NCBI GenBank assembly: GCA_934096175.1
Contig: CAKOLG010000003.1
Location: 1 to 64,000 of the forward strand
Direction of reading: 5' to 3'
Length of the DNA: 64,000 nt
From: an uncultured Bacilli bacterium
GTDB taxonomy: Bacteria > Bacillota_I > Bacilli_A > RF39 > UBA660
Position 1 is the stretch's first letter. Each line of letters begins with the position of its first letter. Both the position numbers and the translations under genes were made by a program. Shown here piece by piece: positions 17,229 through 25,941 of the stretch. The notes beneath the pieces are model-generated. The model had not been told where the DNA came from, did not search any database, and saw only the letters and a list, made by a program, of their open reading frames with translations.

Positions 17229-18368
17229 TTAGTTATTAATAAATATATTGTTTTGGTAATTATATTCCCACTCACTATATTTCAAAAGGAGTGTTTCACC
17301 ATCTTTAATACTGTATTTATAAAGTTCATTATCTACAAGGTAATATACTGTATCATTTGTACTATAAACTATTTTTTTTATATTATTATCTGATACTTTA
17401 ATTGAATTGGAAAAATAGTTATATGTTAAATATAAATTATTATTTTTTATGTTATATATGTAATTATTTTTATATGTAAAAACTATATTTTCTAATTTTA
17501 TTTTACTTATAGATACTTTTTTTATTTCATCTTCATTATATATTAAGCCTTTTTTGTTTTCAGTACCTACTATACGCATTTTTTGTTTATGAGGAACTAT
17601 TTCATATTCAATGTTATTTTTTTTATCTAAGAGAAATATTGATTTATCATTAATACCTAAAATTTTACTGTCAAATGATATTGAATATTTTATTGACCAT
17701 TTTTTTACTTCATAATTAGTTAAGTTAAGAACATATATTTCTGTAAATTCATAATCTTGTTCATAATTTGGAATAATTATATAATTATTTATTTTAGTTG
17801 CTAAAGGAATTTCATAAATATCTTTATTAAAAATTTTTATATTTTTTATTTCGTTATTTTCAATATAATCAAAACCTTTATATGACCATATTAAAACTTC
17901 ATCAATGTTATTGTAGATTTCATAATTTTTTTTGTTATAAGAATTTTTTGAAATATCTGATTTATAATTTGGTAATTCTTTTTGTAATTCAATTGGTACT
18001 AAATTATACGATATTAAGTCATTTTTGTATGAACATAGCGGTTCTGATGATATATAATTACTATTTATTATTAAGCATGTATAATCATCATATGTTTGTT
18101 CTTCTATACTGTTAATCATTTTTTTAGTATTTATATGTTTATGTTCATATATAAAGTTATATGTAATGTTATTATATTTTATTTTATAATAATAAACTTT
18201 ATTTTCAGCATCAAAATTTTCACTTATGGCAAAGTCTTGATAATTATATTCAACACTATAATCTTTTCTTTGATTTGTGAATTTTAATATTAATAAAATT
18301 ATAATTACTATTATTAAAATTATTAAAAAAAAGCGAATTTTTTTCTTTAAATGTAATTTTTTTGGCAT
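17229..18368 (-). CDS. single-pass anchored beta-rich protein
   Basis: 379 residues. A basic N-terminus and one membrane segment (about 11-29) leave the rest outside the cell. The body is very rich in Tyr, Asn and Ile and built of short repeated strands ('YIYNIKNNNLYLTYN', 'VYYLVDNELYKYSIKDGE'), as in a degenerate beta-propeller. No catalytic motif. Start ATG lies 1 nt after the upstream stop, so translation is coupled to the PH-like gene. Function unknown. Confidence 0.6.
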   Translation of the reverse strand: MPKKLHLKKKIRFFLIILIIVIIILLILKFTNQRKDYSVEYNYQDFAISENFDAENKVYYYKIKYNNITYNFIYEHKHINTKKMINSIEEQTYDDYTCLIINSNYISSEPLCSYKNDLISYNLVPIELQKELPNYKSDISKNSYNKKNYEIYNNIDEVLIWSYKGFDYIENNEIKNIKIFNKDIYEIPLATKINNYIIIPNYEQDYEFTEIYVLNLTNYEVKKWSIKYSISFDSKILGINDKSIFLLDKKNNIEYEIVPHKQKMRIVGTENKKGLIYNEDEIKKVSISKIKLENIVFTYKNNYIYNIKNNNLYLTYNYFSNSIKVSDNNIKKIVYSTNDTVYYLVDNELYKYSIKDGETLLLKYSEWEYNYQNNIFINN

Positions 18369-18369
18369 A

Positions 18370-18816
18370 TTATCTTTCGCTATGTAATGCTGAATATTTT
18401 TTCTTTTGTTCTATCATATTATAGGTAATGGCTGTTTCAACTTCTGCCAAACATTTTTTATCAAGATTAGTGATAAAGACTTCTTCTTTAACTGTATCAA
18501 TTGTAATTTTACCAAAAAATATTCCTTTATATACTTGCATATCATTAAACATATCAGGGGTGATAGAACTTAAGGTATAACCAGTTAGAATGTGATCTTG
18601 ACCAATTAATATTCTTTCATTTGTTATACAAAAAGCAGATGTTGAAAATATATCTAGAATATCATTGTTTTTTTGACCAATAAATGAATATAAAGGCTCT
18701 TCGCCTGGATTCAAATGTTCTTCAATAACTTTAGCATGTTTACGGTTTCTCCACCATGATATTGTACCTGGATATTTTGCTTTAAACATACATATTTGAT
18801 CATAAACTTTTCCCAT
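18370..18816 (-). CDS. bacterial PH-like domain protein
   Basis: 148 residues, soluble. 'LNPGEEPLYSFIGQ' followed by 'FCITNERILIGQ' and further strands ending in a helix matches the bacterial PH (bPH) pattern, in which 'l.pgE....f' opens the domain and 'ltnkRli' is the signature strand. Probably a protein- or lipid-binding module. Sits between two anchored envelope proteins in one operon. Confidence 0.6.
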   Translation of the reverse strand: MGKVYDQICMFKAKYPGTISWWRNRKHAKVIEEHLNPGEEPLYSFIGQKNNDILDIFSTSAFCITNERILIGQDHILTGYTLSSITPDMFNDMQVYKGIFFGKITIDTVKEEVFITNLDKKCLAEVETAITYNMIEQKKKYSALHSER

Positions 18817-18821
18817 ATTAA

Positions 18822-19304
18822 TTACTCCATTTCTTCAATTAATGTATTTAATTCTTCAATATTAAATTCAGTTATAGACAGGATTGTATCTTTTTTTATT
18901 GTTATTATATAGTTACCCTTTATTTTAGATAATCTTTCATCAATTTCATAAAAAGCTATACTTTCTTTTTTAGATAATTTTCCAATTTCTAATAAGTATA
19001 TTTTAGTATTTTTATAAAAGCTTATTTTATTTATTAATTCAGTAAATTTTTTATATGTATTTGAATTATTATCTAGAACAGCTATGTTATATGTGTTGTC
19101 ATTTTTTAGCATTTTTTTAATTTTTTTATAATTAATATTAATATAATATTGTTTTTCATTATCAAATTCGGCATCTGGACTTCTTAGTATTATATTTTTA
19201 ACTATTTCTTTTTGATTGTTTTTTATATTAGATACTAGTAAAAAGTTCGTAATAAAAAGGCAGATAATTATTATTGATAATATAATATTTACTTTTTTTG
19301 GCAT
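18822..19304 (-). CDS. small anchored extracytoplasmic protein
   Basis: 160 residues, one N-terminal membrane segment (about 5-24) and an alpha/beta extracellular part ('KLSKKESIAFYEIDERL', then 'GNYIITIKKDTILSITEFN'). Family not recognised. ATG at 19304 is chosen over GTG at 19313 because AAAAGGTGA lies 5-8 nt upstream. Five bp separate it from the PH-like gene. Confidence 0.5.
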   Translation of the reverse strand: MPKKVNIILSIIIICLFITNFLLVSNIKNNQKEIVKNIILRSPDAEFDNEKQYYININYKKIKKMLKNDNTYNIAVLDNNSNTYKKFTELINKISFYKNTKIYLLEIGKLSKKESIAFYEIDERLSKIKGNYIITIKKDTILSITEFNIEELNTLIEEME

Positions 19305-19357
19305 ATAATTCACCTTTTCATATTAATATTTTATAATGATTTATTTTTTTATGCAAT

Positions 19358-19381
19358 AAAAAGGAAACTATATTAGTTTCC
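19358..19381 (-). terminator. terminator enclosing the stop of the tail-anchored protein
   Basis: On the minus strand GGAAAC/GTTTCC with the TAA stop in the loop, followed by TTTTTA. The 5' arm encodes the last two residues. Confidence 0.65.
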
Positions 19382-20659
19382 AAATGTCATTAAAACATAT
19401 GCTATGCCAGAGGCGATTCCGCAAACAAAGGCTACAGTTGAAACAAGGATAGCTGCGTTAGCAAAACCGGCTTTACTATTTTTTTCATGTTCAACAATTA
19501 AATTTATTTTATCTTTTTTTGGTGGTTCTTCATTTAAAATATCACGATGATCCTTAGGATTGATTGGATATTTTTTTTGAATTAGATCTAATTTAGCAGT
19601 TACTCTAACATTAAGAGATTGGGTTGCCATAGTTCTTTCTACTTTATTAATTTTGTAATCTTTTTCAATTTCTATTTCTTTTTCAGCTTGATGGGAAGAT
19701 ATTGTGGCTAAGTTATTTAAGATTATAGTTTCTAGTTTTTTAGCATTTTCTATATCTGTATTATTATAAATAATTCTACTTATTGCATCTATATATAGTT
19801 TTTTAGCGTCATTTAATGAAGTTGTGACTTTTTTTATTTCATTAAAATATTTATCAAATAGTACTTTTAACATGATATTTCGATCAACAATTCGATTATT
19901 AATTAAATATTCATTATCACCAATTAATTGATCTTTATCTGTACTGTTTGAAACAGAAATTGGTCCTAAATATGAAGTTTGCCAAATAGGTTGACCGTTT
20001 GTATCTATACTACTTATTAGATAATAATCAAAGCCTCTATATTTTCGACCAATTAGAAAGTCAAATAGTATCATTCTTACATAGCTTTTAATTAATGATG
20101 ATTTAGACTTTTCAGGCATTTGTTGACCAGATTTAGCCTCAATGTCCATAATTAAGGCCAATATTCCTAAATCTATAATATTTCCAATTTGTTTTTCATC
20201 TGTAATTATATTGCCTTTGTGAGTATGTGGTAAACGTAAAGTTTCGCTAATTAATAAACTGTTTTCATTGTTTATTATTCCATTATTAATATATTCTATT
20301 ATGTGGTTTACAATAGTTGTTGCTGATGTACGAGTTTCAATATCTTTACTGTAATTTAGTCTTGTAAAAATGCCTACATTACCATCTTCATTAACAATTC
20401 TTCTACATTCCTCGTGATTAATATCGATAAGTTCAGCTATATCTGCTTTAATTATATCGAAATCATCTATATACATCGTATCTGGATTTATACTGTAATT
20501 TTTATAAACACCAAAAACTGTTTTATTTAATTGAACTAATTTTGAACCATCACTAAAGTTATTTAAAATATCGATAGTAACTGGTTCTTCTTTGCGGATA
20601 CCATTATCTAGGGATACAATATAATATTCATTTAAATCTAATGTTTCTATTTTATCCAT
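19373..20659 (-). CDS. tail-anchored protein with degenerate HipA-kinase-like core
   Basis: 428 residues, cytoplasmic, with one C-terminal membrane segment (about 402-425). A central segment 'LFDFLIGRKYRGFDYYLI' (about 198-215) followed by 'GQPIWQTSYLGPISVSNS' resembles the HipA/CtkA kinase core 'lfdfLIGN.DRH..N..ll' and 'l.P.yD', but the catalytic Asp-Arg-His and the metal-binding Asp are absent. If related, it is a pseudokinase. First gene of the minus-strand envelope run that continues to 15.1 kb, with a terminator after it. The kinase link is a low-confidence pattern match. Confidence 0.5.
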   Translation of the reverse strand: MDKIETLDLNEYYIVSLDNGIRKEEPVTIDILNNFSDGSKLVQLNKTVFGVYKNYSINPDTMYIDDFDIIKADIAELIDINHEECRRIVNEDGNVGIFTRLNYSKDIETRTSATTIVNHIIEYINNGIINNENSLLISETLRLPHTHKGNIITDEKQIGNIIDLGILALIMDIEAKSGQQMPEKSKSSLIKSYVRMILFDFLIGRKYRGFDYYLISSIDTNGQPIWQTSYLGPISVSNSTDKDQLIGDNEYLINNRIVDRNIMLKVLFDKYFNEIKKVTTSLNDAKKLYIDAISRIIYNNTDIENAKKLETIILNNLATISSHQAEKEIEIEKDYKINKVERTMATQSLNVRVTAKLDLIQKKYPINPKDHRDILNEEPPKKDKINLIVEHEKNSKAGFANAAILVSTVAFVCGIASGIAYVLMTFGN

Positions 20660-20766
20660 AATAACTGCTCCTTATTGTTTATATATAAAATTATAACAAA
20701 GAATTCATGTTTTGGGTATAAAAATATTGTATTTTAAGATAATTATTAATTAAAAAAGTTTTTTTA

Positions 20767-20792
20767 TATAAAAAAAGACCTATAGGGCCTTT
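20767..20792 (-). terminator. terminator of the tRNA-Thr-like gene
   Basis: AAAGGCC/GGTCTTT (one G-U) with a 5-nt loop and seven T residues on the minus strand, 10 bp after the CCA end. Confidence 0.8.
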
Positions 20793-20802
20793 AAATATCT
20801 TT

Positions 20803-20878
20803 TGGTGCCGAGAGACTGAGTTAAACAAGTCACCTTATGCAAACAAAGCATCCGTTCTAACGTTACAACTATCTCGGC
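20803..20878 (-). tRNA. degenerate tRNA-Thr(UGU)-like gene
   Basis: 76 nt with a perfect 7-bp acceptor (GCCGAGA/TCTCGGC), discriminator A and encoded CCA. The anticodon loop TTTGTTT on a 4-bp stem reads UGU (Thr). Unusual points: the D-loop (TAACGTTA) lacks the G18-G19 pair; the T-loop TTTAACT has U56 in place of C; the T-stem needs a bulge or mismatches; and position 37 is U, not the A that carries t6A in ANN-reading tRNAs. It has its own extended -10 promoter, leader hairpin and terminator, so it is expressed as a unit. Either a pseudo-tRNA with a special job or a decaying gene. Confidence 0.7.
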
Positions 20879-20882
20879 ATAT

Positions 20883-20904
20883 ATATGCTTTTTTTCAAGC
20901 ATAT
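20883..20904 (-). other. hairpin in the tRNA-Thr-like 5' leader
   Basis: ATATGCTT (20883-20890) pairs with AAGCATAT (20897-20904) 4 nt from the mature 5' end, the same placement as the tRNA-Cys leader hairpin. Confidence 0.5.
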
Positions 20905-20908
20905 TTAT

Positions 20909-20917
20909 ATTATAACA
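20909..20917 (-). promoter_or_regulatory. extended -10 promoter of the tRNA-Thr-like gene
   Basis: TGTTATAAT on the minus strand (TATAAT 20909-20914). No clear -35, as expected for an extended -10. Confidence 0.6.
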
Positions 20918-21009
20918 CATTATAAAAAAATTAGTATTTTTTTATGTTTTTATTTTGCTATTTAACAATATATTGCATATATGATGTAATTTTTTGGAAA
21001 ATTATTTAA

Positions 21010-21579
21010 TTAGTCTGCTTTTATATTATGTTTTCTTATTATCATTTCTGGTTTACCCATAGTTAGTTCATCAGAAACTTTTATGCCTAACGAATTAATG
21101 AATGTTTGAATTTCATGTTTTATTTGTTTGACATCAACATCCGCATTAGTGCAATACTCTACTTCCATGAAATGACCAAGTTCTTCTACATCCTCAAAAG
21201 ATATTTCATAGTCATTATATTTATATATACTTTTTTTATTATGAATTGTTAACAGTTGCTTTAATCCTAATTTTTCTAAGATTATTTTTGTAGTATCTAT
21301 ATCAGCAATTTTAGTTTCATATTCATCAGAGTATAACCACTTGTTATTTTCATCAAAATGATCAACTTTATAAGTTATATAACTATTATTGTTTTTATTT
21401 CGTAGTCTTAAACATTCATTAATTTCCATTTTTTTATCAGGTTTCAAGTTAGGTCTTTTGGGATCATAATAATATATATCGCAAGTTTCATGGACCCCAA
21501 TATATTCAAATTTTTTTAATTTTTCGATTACTTCTTCGGGAGACGAATATACTTCGACTAATATTTCTATTTCTTTCAT
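21010..21579 (-). CDS. CYTH-domain protein (CyaB/class IV adenylate cyclase-like)
   Basis: 189 residues. N-terminal 'EIEILVEV' is the ExExK-like opening of CYTH domains; 'ECLRLRNKNNNSYITYK' gives the R.R and T.K pairs, and 'YEISFEDVEELGHFMEVEY' the closing acidic motif. CYTH enzymes act on triphosphates (thiamine triphosphatase, inorganic triphosphatase, class IV adenylate cyclase); the CyaB-like subgroup is closest by motif. Substrate cannot be assigned. AGAGGT upstream of the ATG. Confidence 0.85.
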   Translation of the reverse strand: MKEIEILVEVYSSPEEVIEKLKKFEYIGVHETCDIYYYDPKRPNLKPDKKMEINECLRLRNKNNNSYITYKVDHFDENNKWLYSDEYETKIADIDTTKIILEKLGLKQLLTIHNKKSIYKYNDYEISFEDVEELGHFMEVEYCTNADVDVKQIKHEIQTFINSLGIKVSDELTMGKPEMIIRKHNIKAD

Positions 21580-21677
21580 ATAAACCTCTTTCTTTAGTGT
21601 TTATTTAAAAATAATAATAGCAAAATTAAAATTATCTAATAATTTACAAAACTATGCTATAAATGTATAAGTGTTAA

Positions 21678-22424
21678 TTACATTGTTTTACCAGTCAATA
21701 ATTGTTCCATTCTTTTTCCAACATATTCATACATGCTTTCAAATTGTGTATCCGGTTTTCCGTGATTTACGCCACATAAGACTGTTTTAAGTAAAATATC
21801 TCTTAAAATACCTTTTGCTTTTGAGTATATATCTAATGTATCTATTTTTTTCTTCTCTTTAATAAATATGTTTTCAATTTCCTGTCGCTGTTTAGAATCA
21901 CCTGTCATATTAGAAACGAAATCAAAAGTCTTAGGATCTAAAACATCTTGTAATTTTTCACCTATTTTCAGATATTTTCTATCGATAATACAAATGAGTT
22001 GTATATATTTTCGATTTAATTGGTTTAATTTTTGATGAATATTATCATCAAGATAAACTACACCTGTTCTTGTTAATGAGCCATTAACTATTTCGTATTT
22101 AGGTAAAAAATCTATTACTTCAAAAGAATTTAACATATCTTTAGGTGACGCTAAAACATATAAGACATTTTGAGCAATTGTTTTTTTGCTTTCATCAAGG
22201 TTAGGATATATATTTAGAATTTCATCAATAATTTGTGTTCTTAAATTTTGTATTGAACTCTTTTGTTCAACAATAATGAGTTCATCAAATCTTTTTCTCA
22301 CTAACTCTGCGCTATAAATTGCTTGACAAATCTTTTTTTCTTCAGCCGTTAGATTTTTATCTTCAGCAATTTCTTTTATCTCATTTGTTATTTCATATTC
22401 GCTCATAGTACCATTATTCGCCAA
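21678..22424 (-). CDS. unrecognised helical protein
   Basis: About 248 residues, largely helical, no membrane segment. TTG at 22424 is preferred as start because AGGAGTG lies 6-8 nt before it; the ATG at 22442 is within that ribosome site. Nothing in the sequence is familiar. It stands alone between the CYTH gene and tRNA-Thr. Confidence 0.5.
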   Translation of the reverse strand: MANNGTMSEYEITNEIKEIAEDKNLTAEEKKICQAIYSAELVRKRFDELIIVEQKSSIQNLRTQIIDEILNIYPNLDESKKTIAQNVLYVLASPKDMLNSFEVIDFLPKYEIVNGSLTRTGVVYLDDNIHQKLNQLNRKYIQLICIIDRKYLKIGEKLQDVLDPKTFDFVSNMTGDSKQRQEIENIFIKEKKKIDTLDIYSKAKGILRDILLKTVLCGVNHGKPDTQFESMYEYVGKRMEQLLTGKTM

Positions 22425-22628
22425 TATTATCACTCCTAGCATTACATCAAAATCGTATCATAGTATTTTTTTATTTTCTAGTACTTTATAGTTTATTATT
22501 TTTAATTTTACATTTATTTTGTTAGAAATAATTTTTTTCAATATTTTGATTCATATGCCAAATGATATATTATTGCAAGGATGTTTTTAAATTTTCTTTT
22601 TCCATAAAACTTCTTTTTTTATAACAAC

Positions 22629-22654
22629 AAAAAAACTAGATGGTATTTCTAGTT
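22629..22654 (-). terminator. terminator of tRNA-Thr
   Basis: AACTAGA/TCTAGTT stem followed by a T run on the minus strand, about 43 bp after the CCA. The rest of the 22443-22696 gap shows no other feature. Confidence 0.75.
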
Positions 22655-22677
22655 AATATTTATTACTACTCTAAGCA

Positions 22678-22701
22678 TTCGAGTTTCTTATCAATCTGGT
22701 G
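22678..22701. repeat. 24-bp repeat shared with the tmRNA 3' flank
   Basis: The segment from TTCGAG to the CACCA end of tRNA-Thr matches 26120-26143 at 22 of 24 positions. It holds the last bases of each RNA gene plus about 19 bp of downstream sequence, in the same orientation. Confidence 0.6.
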
Positions 22702-22772
22702 CCAGCAAGAGGAATTGAACCCCCAACCTTCTGATTACGATTCAGCTGCTCTACCTATTGAGCTATACCGGC
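22697..22772 (-). tRNA. tRNA-Thr (anticodon CGU)
   Basis: 76 nt with encoded CCA. The acceptor GCCGGTA pairs with TGCTGGC (one G-U). Anticodon loop ATCGTAA gives CGU with A37. D-loop and T-loop (TTCAATT) are standard, in contrast to the tRNA-like gene 1.9 kb away. TATAAT just upstream. Confidence 0.95.
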
Positions 22773-22855
22773 TTACAGTTATTATATTACAAGTTAAATA
22801 ATATTTAAAGCTTTTTTAAGCTGTAATAATAGATTGGTAAAAATTTGAAATACTT

Positions 22856-24646
22856 TTAGGATTTATTATTTTCTATTTCTGCTTCATTTAAAATAATATT
22901 TTCTTCTAGTTGTTTATGTGAACTAGAGTAATTATTAGTTTGCAAATCAATATAATAAGCATTATTTTTCATAAGTTCTTCATGAGAACCTTCGCCAACA
23001 ATCTTTCCTTTGCTTAAAACAATAATTTTATCTGCTATTTTCATTACATCTTTTTTATGAGTTATAATAATAATTGTATGATCTAATTTTAAATTTTCAA
23101 AAATAGTTTTAATTTTTTCAACCAATATTGTATCTAAAGAACTGGTTACTTCATCAAATATTAAAATTTCAGCTTTAGATAATAAAGTTCTAGCAATTGC
23201 CAGTAATTGTTTTTGTCCGCCAGAAAAATTGGTAGCATTTTCAGTCAATATTGTATTATACCCTTTCGGTAAACTCATAATATAGTCATGGATGCCAACT
23301 CTTTTGCAGGCTTCAATTTGATTTTCTATATTAGAATCAATTAAGCTTAAATTTTTGCGAATACTCATATTAAATATGAAGGGTGATTGGTTAACACCAA
23401 CTACATTTGTAGAATAAACTTTGTTTGAATAATCGTATATATTATCGTTGTCAATTAATATTTCACCACTATCAATTTTATACTTTCTTAATATTAGGTT
23501 GGTGATTGTAGTTTTTCCGCTGCCGCTATGTCCTACTAATGCAGTAATTTGATTAGGTTTAGCAATAAAATTTATATTTTCTAAATTACCTTTATTTTTA
23601 GATTTATAGGTAAAATTAACATTTTTAAATTCTACTAAACCATTTATATAATCATTATCATTTAAACCAAATGTAATTTGTTGTTTGCTTGAATAGTTTA
23701 GTATTTTATTGATTCTAGATATTGAGATTGACCATTCTCTAAGTTGTCTAGAATATCCCATTAGTTCTTTGGTATTGGTCATAATATTTTCAAAATAAGT
23801 AATTAATAAAACAAGTATATTTACTTCGTATTTTCCAATAAATACGAAGTAAACTAAAATTAAATATAAAATTATTTTACCAAAATCAATAATAAATGGT
23901 AACAAACTCATTCTAATATTTACATATTTTCTTTTTAACATATATTGTTCTGACCATTTGTTGGCAATTATATAAAAATTACTTTTTATTTTATTATAAA
24001 TATTAAATACTTTGATTTCGCCAAGACCATTTAAAATTTGAGAAAGGTTGTCAGTCAATTTATCACGATATTTTTGTTGACCACGTAAATATTTAGTACT
24101 TTTAATGTTAGTATAGTCAAATGATTTTAAATAAATATATTCTAGAAGTAATACTATCATACCAATAAATAAGTTGGTTTTTAGGAATATAATAATCATT
24201 ATAATAACTTTGATAAAAACTACAATAATTTCACATACGTTATCAATCATTTCTGATAAATTTGATGTATCTGTATTTACAGTATTTAAAATTGTACCTT
24301 TAGAAATTTTGTCAGAGTATTCAACATCATATGTAAAAACTTTATCAATAATTTTTTCGCGTAGATTTTTATAACTATATTTAAAATTATGTGAGTATGA
24401 GACATAGTTTAAGTACCAAAATAGATTATTAATAATAAATGTTATAGATAATAAACCAATGTTTATGTATGTCGCTTTAGCATTTAAATTTGTAACTTCA
24501 TAAATAATATTTGAAGCAAAAACAGGTATTAATAAACTTGATAAATGAGCCATTATAGAGCCAAGAAATAGAAAAAATATCCATTTTTTATTTCCTTTAA
24601 CTAATTTGAAAAAATCTTTTATTATTTTTATATTGTCTTTTATCAT
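22856..24646 (-). CDS. ABC transporter, fused permease and ATPase
   Basis: 596 residues: six membrane segments in the first 310, then an ATPase with Walker A GHSGSGKTT, Q-loop 'VVGVNQSPF', signature FSGGQKQ, Walker B ILIFDEV and 'IITHK'. A half-transporter of the exporter type that would work as a dimer. The Walker-B Glu is followed by Val rather than Pro or Ala, a common variation. Lies alone between tRNA-Thr and a repeat-flanked gap; the exported substrate is unknown. Confidence 0.85.
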   Translation of the reverse strand: MIKDNIKIIKDFFKLVKGNKKWIFFLFLGSIMAHLSSLLIPVFASNIIYEVTNLNAKATYINIGLLSITFIINNLFWYLNYVSYSHNFKYSYKNLREKIIDKVFTYDVEYSDKISKGTILNTVNTDTSNLSEMIDNVCEIIVVFIKVIIMIIIFLKTNLFIGMIVLLLEYIYLKSFDYTNIKSTKYLRGQQKYRDKLTDNLSQILNGLGEIKVFNIYNKIKSNFYIIANKWSEQYMLKRKYVNIRMSLLPFIIDFGKIILYLILVYFVFIGKYEVNILVLLITYFENIMTNTKELMGYSRQLREWSISISRINKILNYSSKQQITFGLNDNDYINGLVEFKNVNFTYKSKNKGNLENINFIAKPNQITALVGHSGSGKTTITNLILRKYKIDSGEILIDNDNIYDYSNKVYSTNVVGVNQSPFIFNMSIRKNLSLIDSNIENQIEACKRVGIHDYIMSLPKGYNTILTENATNFSGGQKQLLAIARTLLSKAEILIFDEVTSSLDTILVEKIKTIFENLKLDHTIIIITHKKDVMKIADKIIVLSKGKIVGEGSHEELMKNNAYYIDLQTNNYSSSHKQLEENIILNEAEIENNKS

Positions 24647-24744
24647 GTTACCACATCCTAGTTGATTATATCACATTTTTATTAAGAACTAAGTATATTG
24701 CACATCTATTAAATTGATAGATATATTTATTTAGATATTATTTA

Positions 24745-24784
24745 TTAAAAAAATAAGACCACTTTCAGATTATGTGAAAGTGGT
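24745..24784 (-). terminator. terminator related to that of tmRNA
   Basis: ACCACTTTCA (24758-24767) and TGAAAGTGGT (24775-24784) with CTTATTTTTTT on the minus strand. Stem, loop position and the adjoining TTTTTATATTATCT match the terminator at 26062-26105, so one is a copy of the other. Confidence 0.75.
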
Positions 24785-24815
24785 TTTTATATTATCTTGA
24801 AAGATTTAGTACTAT

Positions 24816-24938
24816 TTAATATAATGACTTTTTAAAAAAACTAAAATTGTTAATAATAACTATTGAATTACATAAATTAAAAATATTATGTTGTTGTCTT
24901 AAATATTTCATTAATGCATTAGTTGTTTTTACTTTCAT
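24816..24938 (-). pseudogene. possible remnant of an Abi-like gene
   Basis: A 40-codon frame without a ribosome site. Its first residues, 'TTNALMKYLRQQHNI', recall the opening of Abi-family (abortive infection) proteins found in related bacteria, after which the sequence loses all likeness and stops. It lies just after the orphan gene at 24967 and before a duplicated terminator. From memory of the family only, so weak. Otherwise the 320-bp gap 24647-24966 holds nothing but the terminator. Confidence 0.25.
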
Positions 24939-24966
24939 AGGTATATTTTTTTCTTATTTAAAATAA

Positions 24967-25914
24967 CTAATTTTTAACAGTTTGTATCAAAACCTTCTTT
25001 TGGGGTATAAATTCTAATTTTCGTTGTTGTGGTCTTAACTCTCGCATTTGTTTACAGAATTGAATTTCATCCCATATTCTATCAGTTGTTTCTTTATCAC
25101 TATAAAATTTTAATAGTATTTCATAGGAGTATTCATATAAATCATTTTTTTCAAGTTGGGATACAAGGGTACCTTTAAAGTTTGCTGGATCATTAATGAT
25201 TTCCCATTCCCATTGTTCTAAATATTTTTCATATGTTTCATCATCACACCAAAAAGCCATAATCAATTTTTGTTTCTCATCCAAAGACCAATTTGGATTT
25301 CTTAAGATGTAATATCTAATATCAAATTCTCCTATTCCATGTGCTTGTGTTTGATTTAATGTAGAAAACATGTAGCTCATACATTGTGATCCTGATTTTT
25401 GAACAATTGGATTTATACATCCATCAATATTAATAAAAGTGGTATCATTATCACTTATACCCATTTCATCTAATTTTTTTGAAAATTCGGTTTCACTTTG
25501 TTGCCAACGAGTAGTGCCAATTTTATTCATTGCTTCATTTACAGCAAAATTTTTTTGTTCTTCTGTTAATTTTAAATTGTGATTCCATAAGCTCATTAAT
25601 AAAAATGAATAACCACCATTTGAAGCACCATCTACAACTATTCTTGCGACATCTATATTATGATAAATAGAATTGATTAAGTTATTATATGCAACTTCAT
25701 CTACAGAACTATAATCTATTAACATAGAATCACATATAGCTAAACCTTTAACCATATCATGTTCAGTTAATTTATCTCTTTTAACTCGCACTGCTTCTCT
25801 TAAAACTTCTGAATTGCTTTTTATTCTAGACCATATTTCATTATAATCACCAACTCTTGGTATTCCATAAATAGATTTATATAAAGTATCATCTATTTTT
25901 TCTATATCAATCAT
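24967..25914 (-). CDS. unrecognised Trp-rich protein
   Basis: 315 residues, soluble, with an unusual number of Trp ('TRWQQ', 'FWCDDE', 'EQWEWE') for this AT-rich genome. No known motif seen. AGGAGG ribosome site and its own extended -10 promoter with an inverted repeat over the -35. Lying between duplicated tRNA/tmRNA flank sequences, it may be recently acquired. Function unknown. Confidence 0.55.
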   Translation of the reverse strand: MIDIEKIDDTLYKSIYGIPRVGDYNEIWSRIKSNSEVLREAVRVKRDKLTEHDMVKGLAICDSMLIDYSSVDEVAYNNLINSIYHNIDVARIVVDGASNGGYSFLLMSLWNHNLKLTEEQKNFAVNEAMNKIGTTRWQQSETEFSKKLDEMGISDNDTTFINIDGCINPIVQKSGSQCMSYMFSTLNQTQAHGIGEFDIRYYILRNPNWSLDEKQKLIMAFWCDDETYEKYLEQWEWEIINDPANFKGTLVSQLEKNDLYEYSYEILLKFYSDKETTDRIWDEIQFCKQMRELRPQQRKLEFIPQKKVLIQTVKN

Positions 25915-25941
25915 ATTTGTACCTCCTTTTGTTAATTGTTT

